A stretch of 36,146 nucleotides of DNA from contig JAGVXK010000010.1 in assembly GCA_018303825.1 (NCBI GenBank), positions 1 through 36,146 of the forward strand. The letters are read 5' to 3'. The notes below the pieces were generated by a model. The model had not been told where the DNA came from and did not search any database. It saw only the letters and a list, made by a program, of their open reading frames with translations. A program made the position numbers and the translations under genes. Of this stretch, positions 9,298-20,056 are shown in pieces. Source of the DNA: Candidatus Pacearchaeota archaeon (lineage in GTDB: Archaea > Nanobdellota > Nanobdellia > Pacearchaeales > GW2011-AR1). Each line of letters begins with the position of its first letter. Position 1 is the stretch's first letter.

Positions 9298-10800
9298 ATG
9301 GCTAATAGCGAAGAGGCTGTAATAAAAAAAAGAACTGATAAAGTGAAGAATTGGCTTAGAAATAAGAACCATATTATTCTCTTGGTAATTTTGATTCTTG
9401 CGATTTTTCTGCGATGGCACTACTTTGTTCAAACAAACACCCAGCCATTGTGGTACGATGAAGGAGATTATCTGTCAACAGCAAAATCCTGGGCTTATAA
9501 CATTCCATATGACTTAAATGAGCACCGTCCTCCCTTGTTCCAGTTTCTTGCAGCATTAGCATTCATGCTTAATCTTGGTGAGAACTTCATCCGTCTCTTT
9601 CTTGTCCTGCTCCCATCTGTCATTTTAGTTCTCTGTGTTTACTATCTTGGGAAAGAGATGTTCGATGAAAAAATTGCTCTCATTGCATCATTTTTCATGG
9701 CAGTTTCATGGACTCTTCTTTTTTGGACAACAAGAGTTCAACCAGACTTCTTCTCCCTCTCTTTTTCAGTCTTATCTTTCCTATTCATGTGGAAATATTG
9801 GAAGAATGAAAAGACAAAATTTGCAGTTTACGCTGGAATTTTTGCTGCATTAGGATTCCACTTTAAAGTCTCTGGGCTGTTGGTTCCAATTATCTTTATG
9901 GTCTTCATTTTCATAAAAGACAGATTTTTAGGATTTAAGAACAAAAATTATTATTATTTTGCAATTTCATTCCTTTTAGTCTTAGTTCCTTATTTCATTT
10001 GGAGTAAGCTTACATTTGGAACTTCGACTGCCTTCCGCTCAGGATATTCAAATGCAATTGTAAATGTCTCTCCATTTGCCTGGAAGGCCCTAGCTTATTT
10101 TAAAATATTAACTGATAATATTACTTTCATTCTCTTCATAATCGGTCTCGTGTTAGCACTAAAATTTGTCCTATATCTCGATGTTTTAGTAAAAGACAGA
10201 AAGAAATGCATTGAGGCAGACCTTTTTGCAGTTCTTTCGTTAATAATCATCTGGGCATTCTACATATTTTACATAAGAGGAATAGAAGATAGATGGGTCT
10301 TTTTAGGTTTGCCATTTATTTTCTTTCTAGTTGGCAGGGCATCAATGTTTATTTATAATTTTGTTAAGAAATATAATAAAGGCATAACTGCAGCAATAGT
10401 TATTGCGTTAATTCTCTTTGGAGGCTATCTTCAATATAAACAAGCAGACCCATTGATAAAGAGCAAATCTACAACATATCTTCCAGTCAAACAGGCAGCC
10501 CTATGGATGAAGGATAATTCTATCTCTGGAGACAAAATCCTCACGATTTCAACCACCCAGACATTTTATTATGCAGAAAGGCAGATACTTCTTTACTCTG
10601 AGATAAATGAGTCTGATTTCCTTCCATTTATAGATAAAGAAAAGCCCAAATTTCTTGAAGTGTCTGTATTCGAAGCTCATCCTTCCTGGATAAATGACTG
10701 GATAAACTCCAATGGTGACAGGTTGAAAATCGTCCAGGCTTATTTTGCTGACATCCAGAAGAAACAGCCAGTCCTGATAATTTATGAGATAAATTATTGA
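9298..10800 (+). CDS. Multi-TM glycosyltransferase, GT39/PMT-like (ArnT-type)
   Basis: Early WYDEGDYLSTAKSW (acidic catalytic loop), NEHRPPLFQFLAAL, many predicted TM helices. Confidence 0.8.
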   Translation: MANSEEAVIKKRTDKVKNWLRNKNHIILLVILILAIFLRWHYFVQTNTQPLWYDEGDYLSTAKSWAYNIPYDLNEHRPPLFQFLAALAFMLNLGENFIRLFLVLLPSVILVLCVYYLGKEMFDEKIALIASFFMAVSWTLLFWTTRVQPDFFSLSFSVLSFLFMWKYWKNEKTKFAVYAGIFAALGFHFKVSGLLVPIIFMVFIFIKDRFLGFKNKNYYYFAISFLLVLVPYFIWSKLTFGTSTAFRSGYSNAIVNVSPFAWKALAYFKILTDNITFILFIIGLVLALKFVLYLDVLVKDRKKCIEADLFAVLSLIIIWAFYIFYIRGIEDRWVFLGLPFIFFLVGRASMFIYNFVKKYNKGITAAIVIALILFGGYLQYKQADPLIKSKSTTYLPVKQAALWMKDNSISGDKILTISTTQTFYYAERQILLYSEINESDFLPFIDKEKPKFLEVSVFEAHPSWINDWINSNGDRLKIVQAYFADIQKKQPVLIIYEINY

Positions 10801-10852
10801 TATAGAATAGAGCACCATATTCTTTTTATACCATCTAAATATGAGATTTTTG

Positions 10853-11950
10853 ATGAAACTGGCAATTATTTTAGGAACAAGGCCAGAGATAATCAAGATG
10901 GCTCCTATCATAAGAGAATGTGAAAAGAGAAAGATGGATTATTTTGTCTTGCACACTGGGCAGCATTACTCGAAAGAGCTAGATGAACAAATTTTCCTAG
11001 ATTTAGAACTTCCAAAACCCAAGTACAACCTTGGTGTCGGCTCACAACCTTATAGAAAACAAGTCGGAATAATGACTCGGGAAATAGAAAAGATTTTTGA
11101 AAAGGAATTGCCAAATCTTGTCTTAGTGCAAGGAGATACAATTTCTGTTCTAGCGGGAGCATTAGCCGCAAAAAAGTTGAATATAAAAGTAGGTCATCAT
11201 GAAGCAGGATTAAGAAGTCATGATACTTCAATGCTTGAGGAAGTAAATAGAGTCATAGTAGATCATATATCAGACTTTTTATTTACTCCGACACCAGATG
11301 CGCTTAAGAATCTGCATCAGGAAGGCAAGGAGCCAAGCAGAATCTTCTTCACAGGAAATACAATAGTTGATGCATTAAATCAGAACATAGAAATAGCGAG
11401 AAATAAAAGCAAAATACTTGAAAAGTTAGGATTGAGATCTAAATCATATATTTTAGTAACTGCTCATAGGGCAGAGAATGTTGATAAGCCCGAAAAGTTA
11501 AAAGATATTATAAATGGACTTTCTTTAATATACAAGGAATTCGCAATTCCCTTAGTTTTCCCAATTCATCCTAGGACATTGGCAAGAATGAAAGAGAACA
11601 ACATAGAATCTCCTAAAGGACTATTTCTTTTAGAGCCAGTAGGCTTCCTTGATTTTCTAATTTTAGAGCAGAACGCAAAATTAGTGATAACAGATTCAGG
11701 TGGAGTTCAGGAAGAATGCTTTGTTTTGAAGGTTCCATGTGTTACAATAAGAGAAAATACTGAACGACCTGAGACAATCGAGTATGGAATGAATATTCTT
11801 GCGGGAACAAATCCAGATAAAATGCTTCTTGCAGCTAAGGAAATGTTCAGTAAAAGCATAAATCCAGGTTCAAATGGATGGGAAAATCCATTTGGAGACG
11901 GAAAAGCCGCAGAAAGAATTCTCGATATTCTCATGGAAAAGACAAAGTAA
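10853..11950 (+). CDS. wecB: UDP-N-acetylglucosamine 2-epimerase (non-hydrolysing)
   Basis: LAIILGTRPEIIKMAPII, HTGQHYS, VQGDTISVLAGALAA, HHEAGLRS, TAHRAENVD, TDSGGVQEE, RENTERPE. In-frame ATG at 10853 preferred over 10841. Confidence 0.93.
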   Translation: MKLAIILGTRPEIIKMAPIIRECEKRKMDYFVLHTGQHYSKELDEQIFLDLELPKPKYNLGVGSQPYRKQVGIMTREIEKIFEKELPNLVLVQGDTISVLAGALAAKKLNIKVGHHEAGLRSHDTSMLEEVNRVIVDHISDFLFTPTPDALKNLHQEGKEPSRIFFTGNTIVDALNQNIEIARNKSKILEKLGLRSKSYILVTAHRAENVDKPEKLKDIINGLSLIYKEFAIPLVFPIHPRTLARMKENNIESPKGLFLLEPVGFLDFLILEQNAKLVITDSGGVQEECFVLKVPCVTIRENTERPETIEYGMNILAGTNPDKMLLAAKEMFSKSINPGSNGWENPFGDGKAAERILDILMEKTK

Positions 11951-12065
11951 GAGTCAAAATAAACATATTGATTAATATTAGATATATATTACCAATGATA
12001 AATATGCTTTAACATCACTATATTACTTGCATATTTATAACAGCAACTATTTTATTTATTATTTA

Positions 12066-13232
12066 CTATTTTTTTGTATATTCATCAGTCTTATTTATAA
12101 AACTCTTATATTGCTCATCTTCAGTAAATTTCTTCACAGATTCAATTATTCTTTTCTTGTTCTTTTTCTTGAAACCTTCGTCCAGAATCTTCTTCACTTT
12201 TTCTGTAAAATCATCAAGATTATATGGTTTAGCAAGATAACCATTGACTTTATCGATGACATATTCATTTGGTCCTGCATCGTCATTCCAGGCAACAACT
12301 GGAGTCCCGCATGCCATGGCTTCAATTGGGACAAGCCCGAATGCTTCTTCCTGAGAAGCAAACAAGAATGCCTCGCTCTTTGAATATAAATCGACTAATT
12401 CAACCTGTGTTACAAGCCCAATTAATTTTAATTTATCTTTAACTTTAAATTTTTCAGCAGTATCTAGCAATTTCTGTTTATATTTTTCTTCTATCTGCCC
12501 GGCAATGACAAAATCCAAATCTTTGTTATTTAATTTTGCAAAAACTTCAACAAGCCAGTCTTGTTTCTTGTCCGGGACAATCCTTCCTGCCGTAAGAATG
12601 AATTTTTTGTTTACATTATATTTCTTCAATGTCTTTTCAGGGCTTTTTGCAGGCTTAAAGACAGAATTCAACGGAGGATATGATATAATTGAATCAACAT
12701 TGTATCTTTCTCTTATTTCTTTTCTTGTAAAGTCGCTGTTTGCGATAACTAATTTGTTTTTAATCCATTTTTTGTCAAGCATTCTTAAAATTGGCGCTAA
12801 AAATAGGCTGAAAAAGAAAGTTGCCTTTCTTTTTCCGTCATTTGCCCATTCCCACCTTTTCTTTAATGGAAAATAAATGAACTCCATTGGAAGATAATAG
12901 AATGCCTTCTTGCATTTTATTTTCCTTGATGTGAAAATAGACGGAAATGAATATGCAATTACTAGGTCATATTGATTTTTTCTTTTTTCCAAATCATTAA
13001 ATCCAATCAATCCGGAAAATACCTGGAATGGTTCGCCTCCAGATTTGAATTTGCATGTTTGTTCAATCTTCAGTCCTTTAAGAAAAGCATACTCCGCAGT
13101 CTTTTGATTCACATAATTAAATAAAAGAGTAACATCATGTCCTGCTCGGGTAAGCCAGTTTGCATGGGTTCCCATTACTCTTTCTACGCCGCCAACTTCG
13201 CTTAGATAATCATATATTAATGCTATTTTCAT
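12066..13232 (-). CDS. Glycosyltransferase family 4
   Basis: ALIYDYLSEVGGVERVMG, ILTAGRIVPDKKQDWLVE, EEAFGLVPIEAMACGTPVVAWNDDAGPNEYV. Confidence 0.9.
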   Translation of the reverse strand: MKIALIYDYLSEVGGVERVMGTHANWLTRAGHDVTLLFNYVNQKTAEYAFLKGLKIEQTCKFKSGGEPFQVFSGLIGFNDLEKRKNQYDLVIAYSFPSIFTSRKIKCKKAFYYLPMEFIYFPLKKRWEWANDGKRKATFFFSLFLAPILRMLDKKWIKNKLVIANSDFTRKEIRERYNVDSIISYPPLNSVFKPAKSPEKTLKKYNVNKKFILTAGRIVPDKKQDWLVEVFAKLNNKDLDFVIAGQIEEKYKQKLLDTAEKFKVKDKLKLIGLVTQVELVDLYSKSEAFLFASQEEAFGLVPIEAMACGTPVVAWNDDAGPNEYVIDKVNGYLAKPYNLDDFTEKVKKILDEGFKKKNKKRIIESVKKFTEDEQYKSFINKTDEYTKK

Positions 13233-13251
13233 TTTCTTGTTTTATTCTTAG

Positions 13252-14202
13252 TTATCTCTTAACTCTAAGAGTCCAGCCCTCCTTTGTATTAAATTTTTTC
13301 ATATTTGAATATATTGTCGCAATTCCTGTCAGGAAAATCCAGAATATCATCATGAATCCCACATTGATGCCAAGTTTCCATGAATTTTTCAGGATATATA
13401 AAATCGCAGAGAGATAATATTTTTCTTTTATATTGTGCTCATCTTTTATCTGCTCTCTTGCTCTTGCTGTTCTTATTTTCTGTTTAAATAAATCTCTTAT
13501 TGAAACCTCATTGTAAACAGGAGCCATTTTTGGATTATATCTCTCTTCCGATATCACAACATCATAATCTTGGGAGATTATATCTTTTGTTCTTTCAAAA
13601 TCATCGCTTAGTGATGTGTTCTCCTTATAAAGTTTTTTTCTGAATATATTTGTTATGAACAAGGCGGGCTCTTTTACATATAAAAGGCCTTTTCTTCTTT
13701 CCGCAAACTTCTTTTTTTGGAATTTATACCATAAATATGAGCTATACGCAACCATCCTATATCCGAGATTTGAATTTTTCATTATATCCTCTTCCCATTC
13801 TAATGGGAGAGATTCGGAAATTCCCCCCATCTTTGGATTATCAAATAATGCAATGAATTTTTCCAAGCTTTCCCTGTCTTTTGTCTTGAAAATCCAGTCG
13901 GCATCATTTATTATTATGATTTCTCCCTTTGCCTTTTTGATAATGCTGTTTATTACTGCATTCTTTCCCTGTCTCAAATTCATGATATAATATTTGAATT
14001 TCTTGTTTTCCATGCAAAAATCTCTCACTATTTCTACTGTCCTGTCTGTGCACCCATCAAGCCCAATAAGAACCTCATAATCTTTATACGGCAGCCTTAG
14101 CAGATTGTCTAATGTCTTTGCTATTATTTTTTCTTCATTATGTGCAGCAATAAGAAAAGATATTTTTCTTTGTTTCATTTTGGCTTTCATCTTAATTTCC
14201 AC
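13252..14202 (-). CDS. Glycosyltransferase family 2 (C-terminal TM)
   Basis: SFLIAAHNEEKIIAKTLDNLL, IGLDGCTDRTVEIV, IIINDADWIF, C-terminal hydrophobic segment. Confidence 0.85.
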   Translation of the reverse strand: MEIKMKAKMKQRKISFLIAAHNEEKIIAKTLDNLLRLPYKDYEVLIGLDGCTDRTVEIVRDFCMENKKFKYYIMNLRQGKNAVINSIIKKAKGEIIIINDADWIFKTKDRESLEKFIALFDNPKMGGISESLPLEWEEDIMKNSNLGYRMVAYSSYLWYKFQKKKFAERRKGLLYVKEPALFITNIFRKKLYKENTSLSDDFERTKDIISQDYDVVISEERYNPKMAPVYNEVSIRDLFKQKIRTARAREQIKDEHNIKEKYYLSAILYILKNSWKLGINVGFMMIFWIFLTGIATIYSNMKKFNTKEGWTLRVKR

Positions 14203-14969
14203 ACCCTATTAAGCATCTTGTCATATATTCTCGTCATTGACTTAAATGGAGAATTTAATAATCTTAATCTAAGAATTCCTAGGGCCATCCATGGCCCTGC
14301 CCTCATGAAATTTATTTTTGCATGAGTTTTATCGCTCCATTTTGTAGGAATTTCCTCAACATGAAGACCTTCTTTTCTCATTGAATATATTAAATCAACA
14401 TCAAAAGCCCATTTTGACATTGTTAATTTTCTTAATGTTCTCTCAAGGGCATTTCTTTTAAACAGTTTTGCCCCGCATTGTGTGTCTCTATAAGGCATCA
14501 TTAACAAAGCCCTGATGTATGCATTGAAAATTCTCGATACCACGATTCTTGCAAGTGTTTGTTTAGGTTCTACTATTGATTTTTTAAGATACCTGCTTGC
14601 AATGACTCCATCATATTTGCTTATTTTAACTATTAAGTCATAAAATGCCTCTGGTTTTGTTGAACAGTCAGCATCAACGAACCCAATAAGGTTATTATCT
14701 CTCTTTAATGCATCCTTAAATCCTTCTATAACTGCATAACCTTTTCCTCCTTTAGTTAAATCAAGATATCTTATGTTTTTATTCTTCTTTGCATAGCTCT
14801 TAACGATTTCAAGGGTCCTATCAGTCGTATTGTTGATAACAATCAAGATTTCATAGTCAATTTCCCCAATCTTGTTCAGAAACTCAAAGTAAGGAGAGTA
14901 TAATTCCAGAGTGTGCCCTATCCTTTTTTCCTCATTATAGGCAGGAACGATTATCGACACTTTTTTCAT
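14187..14969 (-). CDS. Dolichyl-phosphate glucose/mannose synthase-like GT2 (Alg5/AglJ-like)
   Basis: VSIIVPAYNEEKRIGHTLE, VINNTTDRTLEIV, GKGYAVIEGFKDAL, GFVDADCSTKPEAF, DTQCGAKLFKR, WAFDVDLIY. Confidence 0.85.
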   Translation of the reverse strand: MKKVSIIVPAYNEEKRIGHTLELYSPYFEFLNKIGEIDYEILIVINNTTDRTLEIVKSYAKKNKNIRYLDLTKGGKGYAVIEGFKDALKRDNNLIGFVDADCSTKPEAFYDLIVKISKYDGVIASRYLKKSIVEPKQTLARIVVSRIFNAYIRALLMMPYRDTQCGAKLFKRNALERTLRKLTMSKWAFDVDLIYSMRKEGLHVEEIPTKWSDKTHAKINFMRAGPWMALGILRLRLLNSPFKSMTRIYDKMLNRVWKLR

Positions 14970-14999
14970 GTTTAGCTAAACTTATACCTCTTTTAAAAG

Positions 15000-16235
15000 T
15001 TATTTGTTCAGCAGAATAATAGACCCAAATAGGAAAAGAGCGCTAGATGTCAATAGGGCTAAAGAAAACTGCATAATATTTGAATGATATACTAAAAATA
15101 AGACAATCTGGATTAATGCAAAGAATAAGAAATAGAAGGATTCTTTCTTATTAATTTTATATCTTGATAGGCTATAGAGGACAATAATGTATGAAATAGA
15201 AAGAAGGCTAAATGCAAGGCCAATTATAAATAAAACACCTGATGCTCCAAGATATTTATCAGAGCCGAGAGATAATATTTTTATGATAAACTCTGGAAAT
15301 ATAAAGTATAAAATTAGAGCTATAGCAGAAATTAATGAAACAAAAATTATTGATTTCTTAAATATATTTCTTGTGTTTGTGCCCTTTTCAAATTTTTCAG
15401 AAGCCAATGGAAACATAGCCTTCCCAACAGAAATATTTGAAAATATTATTGCTTTTCCAATCAAAGAGACAAACGCATATTGGCCTGCAATTTCAGGGCT
15501 AAAAAGAATTCTCGCAAATAATATGTCTAAGCTGTACATAAGCACTATGGCGGTCATGATAACAAGCCCAGGGATATTGTAATTGTAAATTCCAGCATAT
15601 CTTTGGCCTATTCTCTTGGCTACAGTAATATGTTTTATAAAAATGAAAGAAAAGAGATATCCTGCAATTGCTCCGACTAAGACGCCTAAAATTCCGCCAT
15701 AAACTCTAAGCCCAATAAGAACAAATCCAACTCCAAAAATTAACCTGACTAACGTTTCAAGAACAAGATTATATCCAAGAACAGCAAACTTCTTATCTCC
15801 CTGCAATATTCCTCTTGTGATTGGCGAAAGGAATGATGTGAATATCAATGTTCCAGTCAGCAAGATAATAAGAAAATTTATTTTTAGCAGGTTAGAGAGA
15901 AAGATTCCAACGATTAGGAATGAAATAAATATTAAAACAGAGAAAGAGACTGCCTTGCCTGTGCTTTTCAAGAGAAGGTCTTTTGTTTTTCCAAATTCTT
16001 TTTTTACATTAAATTTGCTCGTATATCTTGAAATAACTGTTTGAATTGCCTCACTTGGAATGGCAATAATGTAAATTAATGTCATCATTGCAGCAAAAAC
16101 CCCGTAATCAGCAAGACTCAGCATCTTTGCCATGGCTATTTGAAATAAATAATTAATGAGATTAAACAAGCCAAACAGAAGAATTAGAATAATACTTCCC
16201 TTAATAAATTCGTCTTTTAGGTTAAAATTTTTCAT
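15000..16235 (-). CDS. Polysaccharide/oligosaccharide flippase (MATE/Wzx-like)
   Basis: Multi-TM protein with N-terminal LINYLFQIAMAKMLSLADYGVFAAMMTL typical of the Wzx/RfbX family; sits between glycosylation genes. Confidence 0.8.
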   Translation of the reverse strand: MKNFNLKDEFIKGSIILILLFGLFNLINYLFQIAMAKMLSLADYGVFAAMMTLIYIIAIPSEAIQTVISRYTSKFNVKKEFGKTKDLLLKSTGKAVSFSVLIFISFLIVGIFLSNLLKINFLIILLTGTLIFTSFLSPITRGILQGDKKFAVLGYNLVLETLVRLIFGVGFVLIGLRVYGGILGVLVGAIAGYLFSFIFIKHITVAKRIGQRYAGIYNYNIPGLVIMTAIVLMYSLDILFARILFSPEIAGQYAFVSLIGKAIIFSNISVGKAMFPLASEKFEKGTNTRNIFKKSIIFVSLISAIALILYFIFPEFIIKILSLGSDKYLGASGVLFIIGLAFSLLSISYIIVLYSLSRYKINKKESFYFLFFALIQIVLFLVYHSNIMQFSLALLTSSALFLFGSIILLNK

Positions 16236-17261
16236 TTATCCCCCAAATATCCCGGCTTTAAATATCAAAAATCCAATCAAGATTATTATCATTTGGAATG
16301 CCCAGATTGAATAAACCACTCTTCTTTCTGTTGGTTTGATATTCATTTTTTGCATAATCCATATAGAAACATGCGTTAATCCGTATAGCTTGTTATATTT
16401 TAATGAAAGAGAGCCGTCTTTTTCCGGTTTTCCGAAACTCTGTTTCAATAGCTTTCCTCTTGATTTCAATGCAAATTCGATTATGTATGGAACAAAGAAG
16501 AATATTGCTATTTTTTCAAAGTTTCCAAGTATGGCCATTATCGCTATCAATCCTCCGACAGGATAAGTCAGAACATCTCCCGGGAATGTGCTTGCAGGAG
16601 CAAAATTATAAACAAGAAAGGCCAGAAGTGCAAGAACCATGCATAATCCTGCTATTGACAGCCACGAATTTCCGGTAAAAAAGGCGACAATGCTTAGTGC
16701 AAAAAGAATTATTGCCCCCTGTCCTGCTTCCAAGCCGTTAAATCCTGCAAGAAAGTTGAACGTTGTAGTCGCTCCAATAATTCCAATAGGTATCAGTATC
16801 AAAGGATAAATAAGTCCAAGATTAAATGAACCAATAAACGGAAGCGCAATATTCCCATTTCCAGCATTTATTACTATTAAGGGTATAGAAGAAATTGCAA
16901 CAAGGATTATCCTTGATCTTCTGGATAATCCTCCATGCTGCCATCCTAACAGGTCATCAATCAAACCAATTCCAGCGAGCATAAGCACAACAACAAGAGC
17001 AGAAATTAATTCTATTAGAAATGAAGAAGATTTAAGATAAAATACCCTGTAAGCAATAAAAATAAGCACTCCGATAATAAAAGCCAGCACAGGAATAATG
17101 CCTCCTGAACCTGCAACTTTATCTGATTTTAACTTATTCATATCATCCCATAAAAGCCCAATCTGTTTTGCCTTTCTTATCCACAATGGAATAAGGAACA
17201 AGCTAATGAAAAAGCTCACCATTATCGGCAAAGTCAGAATTTTATCTATTATCATTTTCAC
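16236..17261 (-). CDS. GlcNAc-1-P / polyprenyl-P transferase, MraY/WecA/DPAGT1 superfamily (AglH-like)
   Basis: KVAGSGGIIPVLAF, GIGLIDDLLGWQHGGLSRRSRI, FNFLAGFNGLEAGQGAI, FPGDVLTYPVGGLIA. Confidence 0.87.
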   Translation of the reverse strand: MKMIIDKILTLPIMVSFFISLFLIPLWIRKAKQIGLLWDDMNKLKSDKVAGSGGIIPVLAFIIGVLIFIAYRVFYLKSSSFLIELISALVVVLMLAGIGLIDDLLGWQHGGLSRRSRIILVAISSIPLIVINAGNGNIALPFIGSFNLGLIYPLILIPIGIIGATTTFNFLAGFNGLEAGQGAIILFALSIVAFFTGNSWLSIAGLCMVLALLAFLVYNFAPASTFPGDVLTYPVGGLIAIMAILGNFEKIAIFFFVPYIIEFALKSRGKLLKQSFGKPEKDGSLSLKYNKLYGLTHVSIWIMQKMNIKPTERRVVYSIWAFQMIIILIGFLIFKAGIFGG

Positions 17262-20056
17262 CTCGCTATAGTCAGATTCACATCGGGATATTCTAGCAGT
17301 AAATATTCCTGTTTTATCTGCATTCCAGAAGGATATTTAATTTCCCATATTCTCATCGGCCCTCTGAATCCCTGATAGTAAACAAAATCCATTCCAGCAG
17401 GAAGGGCATTCTGTGCTTTCATTGATGCGACAAGGAAATCATCTTCAGTATGCACCAGTTTGAAATAATCATCATTTGTTTTATACAAATACAATCTTGC
17501 AAGCTGCGAGTTGACTGTCTTATCGCTTAGATACAGCATTGCCCCGCTTCGGTCAATCCTACTTTCCCTGTCATTCTGTATTAATTCAGGATAGATAAAT
17601 ACACCGTGTCCAATTCCAGAGCCAAAATCATAGAACTTTCCATTGTCATAAGCATATCTCATAGGTATTCTATATTGCTGGTTTTGATAAACAAAAATAG
17701 CAATTGGCTGTCCTATCACTCCGCTTGAATCTCTTGCTATTACCACTGCTCCGACTCCTGATTTTCCTCCTGGAAGATAAATTTTGCTGTCATTTGATTC
17801 ATATACCACATCATTCCACCTTTCCAAACTAAATCCTCCGGTGTAAAGAGAAACAGTTGAGTTCTTTTGTTCAACTGTCTGCTTCTCATCTTTTAGGAAA
17901 CTTGGAACATAACTCGCCCTGTCATAATTTACATCACTTCCGATGCTGGAGAATGCTCCATACTTTCCTATATCTGTAGAATCAATCAGAAAGTGAGTTG
18001 TTTTATGCGCATATAAGAATTCTGCAGCTTCATAACTACTGGTTCCGGTAAGAGCATACCTTCCCATCAAATGGTCCCAATAAGGTATTGAGTTTCCCCC
18101 ATCTAATACTGTTGCCCTCTCTCCAATAGACTGCAGCCAGTATCCATAATCCCACCAGTGTCCGAACACCGCATTCTCATTTGTGTTAGTCCTGACCCAA
18201 GCCATTGCTTTCTGCCATTGCTGAGTATATGAATATGGCCCATAGTTCTTGGCAGTTCCAGCACTCTGCTGATAGAAGTAATATGCAGAGAATATGCTTG
18301 CAGCCAAAACAAGGGCAAATATTATCCATAGCATAAGTTTCCTGCCTTCATCCCTGCTCTTTGCATCCTCTTTCGTTCCTTTTGCATCACTGAACAATGA
18401 AACTATGAAATAAGCAACAATGATGGATGTCGGAGGAACTAACATCATAACGACTCTTACCGCCCCCCTTGCAGATATCACAGAAAGGAAGAACAGTGAG
18501 AATAGTAATATCAGGCCAAAGTTAATTTCTTTTAGTTTTTCTTGCTCACTTCTCTTAAATGTCTGGTAATAGTAGTATCCAAATGTTCCGACAAGAGCCA
18601 GAACTCCAATTATGTACAATCCTATGCTTGCAAGGTTAGTTCCGTTGAATATGCTGTCTCCCGAGTATCTGCTGAATACAATCGCAAACAAGAATATGAT
18701 ATAGCTGATTGTAAGATAAATTTTCTCTTTCTTTTGGAATACACTAATCATATGGTTATATAAGTAAACAGAGCCGATGAAGAACAGCCAGAAGAAAATA
18801 GGGATTTTTCCTATGTATGGACCAAAGCTATCCGTCCACTCCTTGAAGTATGGCTGCCTGTTTTCCGCAACAGTAATACCGATTCTGTCTGCAACAGGAG
18901 TTATCAATAAATGAGTTATATCATCAATCTTGTCAATTATATATCTTGGACCAAATATTATTGTGATTAAAATAGCTCCGAGAACAGCTGTAACAATCAA
19001 AGAGATTATTGGCTTAGGAATTTTTGCCCATTTTGGACCATCAAAATACTTTTTTAGTTTAGTATTAAATATCGCATAGTCGACAATTATTACAGCAAAA
19101 ATTACCAACGGGAATAATGTAGTTGTGGAATTAAGCAGAGCACTTATAGAATACCTTTCTGACAATAATCCTGTTACAAGAAAGAATGAGAAAAGCCATA
19201 AAGCAAAAACATAAATTTTATTCTTACTAATTTGCCCTATGAACAAGCCGATTATCGCTGCAAAGGAAACAGTCAATGGAATATAAGTGAATCCGCCCCA
19301 GACAAATGCCATTCCTGCTGTTGATAATCCTGCAAGTATTGCAAAAGGAATCTCCCCTTTCAATGACTTTGACTTCCAAGCTTTTACAAAAAGATAGAAT
19401 GTGAGGAACATGAAGAAGAATCCAGACGCCTCTTTCTCCGGAATTCCCGCTATTGTTCTTGGAAGAATTACTGGTAAAACCGACAGGAACAAAGATGAAA
19501 TCAATGCAATTATCCCGGATTTCGCCTCCCCTTGGCTGTCAAGGAATATCTCTCTTACAAAAAAGAAAAATGCAATAACTGTAAGAGCAAAAATGAAAAC
19601 AGGATATAATACTGCAGACTGCTCAACACTTCCACTTATTCCAATGGCACTTGCCAGTTTATGGAACCAGGCAATCAAATAAGGATGCAAAAGAACTTCT
19701 CTTCCAGTGTTGAATCCATTTGGAGAATATCTCATTGCATCTATCGCGGCCAAGCTCCCATTCTTCACAATCTCCTTCGCCCATCTCAGGAATAAGAAAG
19801 GATCCAGGTCAGGGCCAAGAGTCCAACCCCCTGTTGTAATATCTTTAAGTATTGGCAGATTCCTTGTCCTGATATAAACAGACAGCCAGACAACAATTGC
19901 AAGCCCTATGTAAGTGAGCCATTCATATTTTTTCTTAACAAAATTAATAACTTCTTTTCCCCTTTCCTCAACAAGCTTTTCCTCCTCTTTCTCGCTCTTC
20001 TTCTCGCTTGCAGCGTCAACTTTCCCACCAGCCATCTCAACCATATCTATCCCCAA
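17258..20056 (-). CDS. aglB: Oligosaccharyltransferase STT3/AglB
   Basis: Multi-TM N-terminal half; WWDYGYW motif (codons at 18137-18157) in GHWWDYGYWLQSIGERATVLDGGNS. Start at 20056 would be TTG; downstream ATGs (MVEMAGG, MAGGK) are alternatives. Confidence 0.93.
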   Translation of the reverse strand: MGIDMVEMAGGKVDAASEKKSEKEEEKLVEERGKEVINFVKKKYEWLTYIGLAIVVWLSVYIRTRNLPILKDITTGGWTLGPDLDPFLFLRWAKEIVKNGSLAAIDAMRYSPNGFNTGREVLLHPYLIAWFHKLASAIGISGSVEQSAVLYPVFIFALTVIAFFFFVREIFLDSQGEAKSGIIALISSLFLSVLPVILPRTIAGIPEKEASGFFFMFLTFYLFVKAWKSKSLKGEIPFAILAGLSTAGMAFVWGGFTYIPLTVSFAAIIGLFIGQISKNKIYVFALWLFSFFLVTGLLSERYSISALLNSTTTLFPLVIFAVIIVDYAIFNTKLKKYFDGPKWAKIPKPIISLIVTAVLGAILITIIFGPRYIIDKIDDITHLLITPVADRIGITVAENRQPYFKEWTDSFGPYIGKIPIFFWLFFIGSVYLYNHMISVFQKKEKIYLTISYIIFLFAIVFSRYSGDSIFNGTNLASIGLYIIGVLALVGTFGYYYYQTFKRSEQEKLKEINFGLILLFSLFFLSVISARGAVRVVMMLVPPTSIIVAYFIVSLFSDAKGTKEDAKSRDEGRKLMLWIIFALVLAASIFSAYYFYQQSAGTAKNYGPYSYTQQWQKAMAWVRTNTNENAVFGHWWDYGYWLQSIGERATVLDGGNSIPYWDHLMGRYALTGTSSYEAAEFLYAHKTTHFLIDSTDIGKYGAFSSIGSDVNYDRASYVPSFLKDEKQTVEQKNSTVSLYTGGFSLERWNDVVYESNDSKIYLPGGKSGVGAVVIARDSSGVIGQPIAIFVYQNQQYRIPMRYAYDNGKFYDFGSGIGHGVFIYPELIQNDRESRIDRSGAMLYLSDKTVNSQLARLYLYKTNDDYFKLVHTEDDFLVASMKAQNALPAGMDFVYYQGFRGPMRIWEIKYPSGMQIKQEYLLLEYPDVNLTIAR

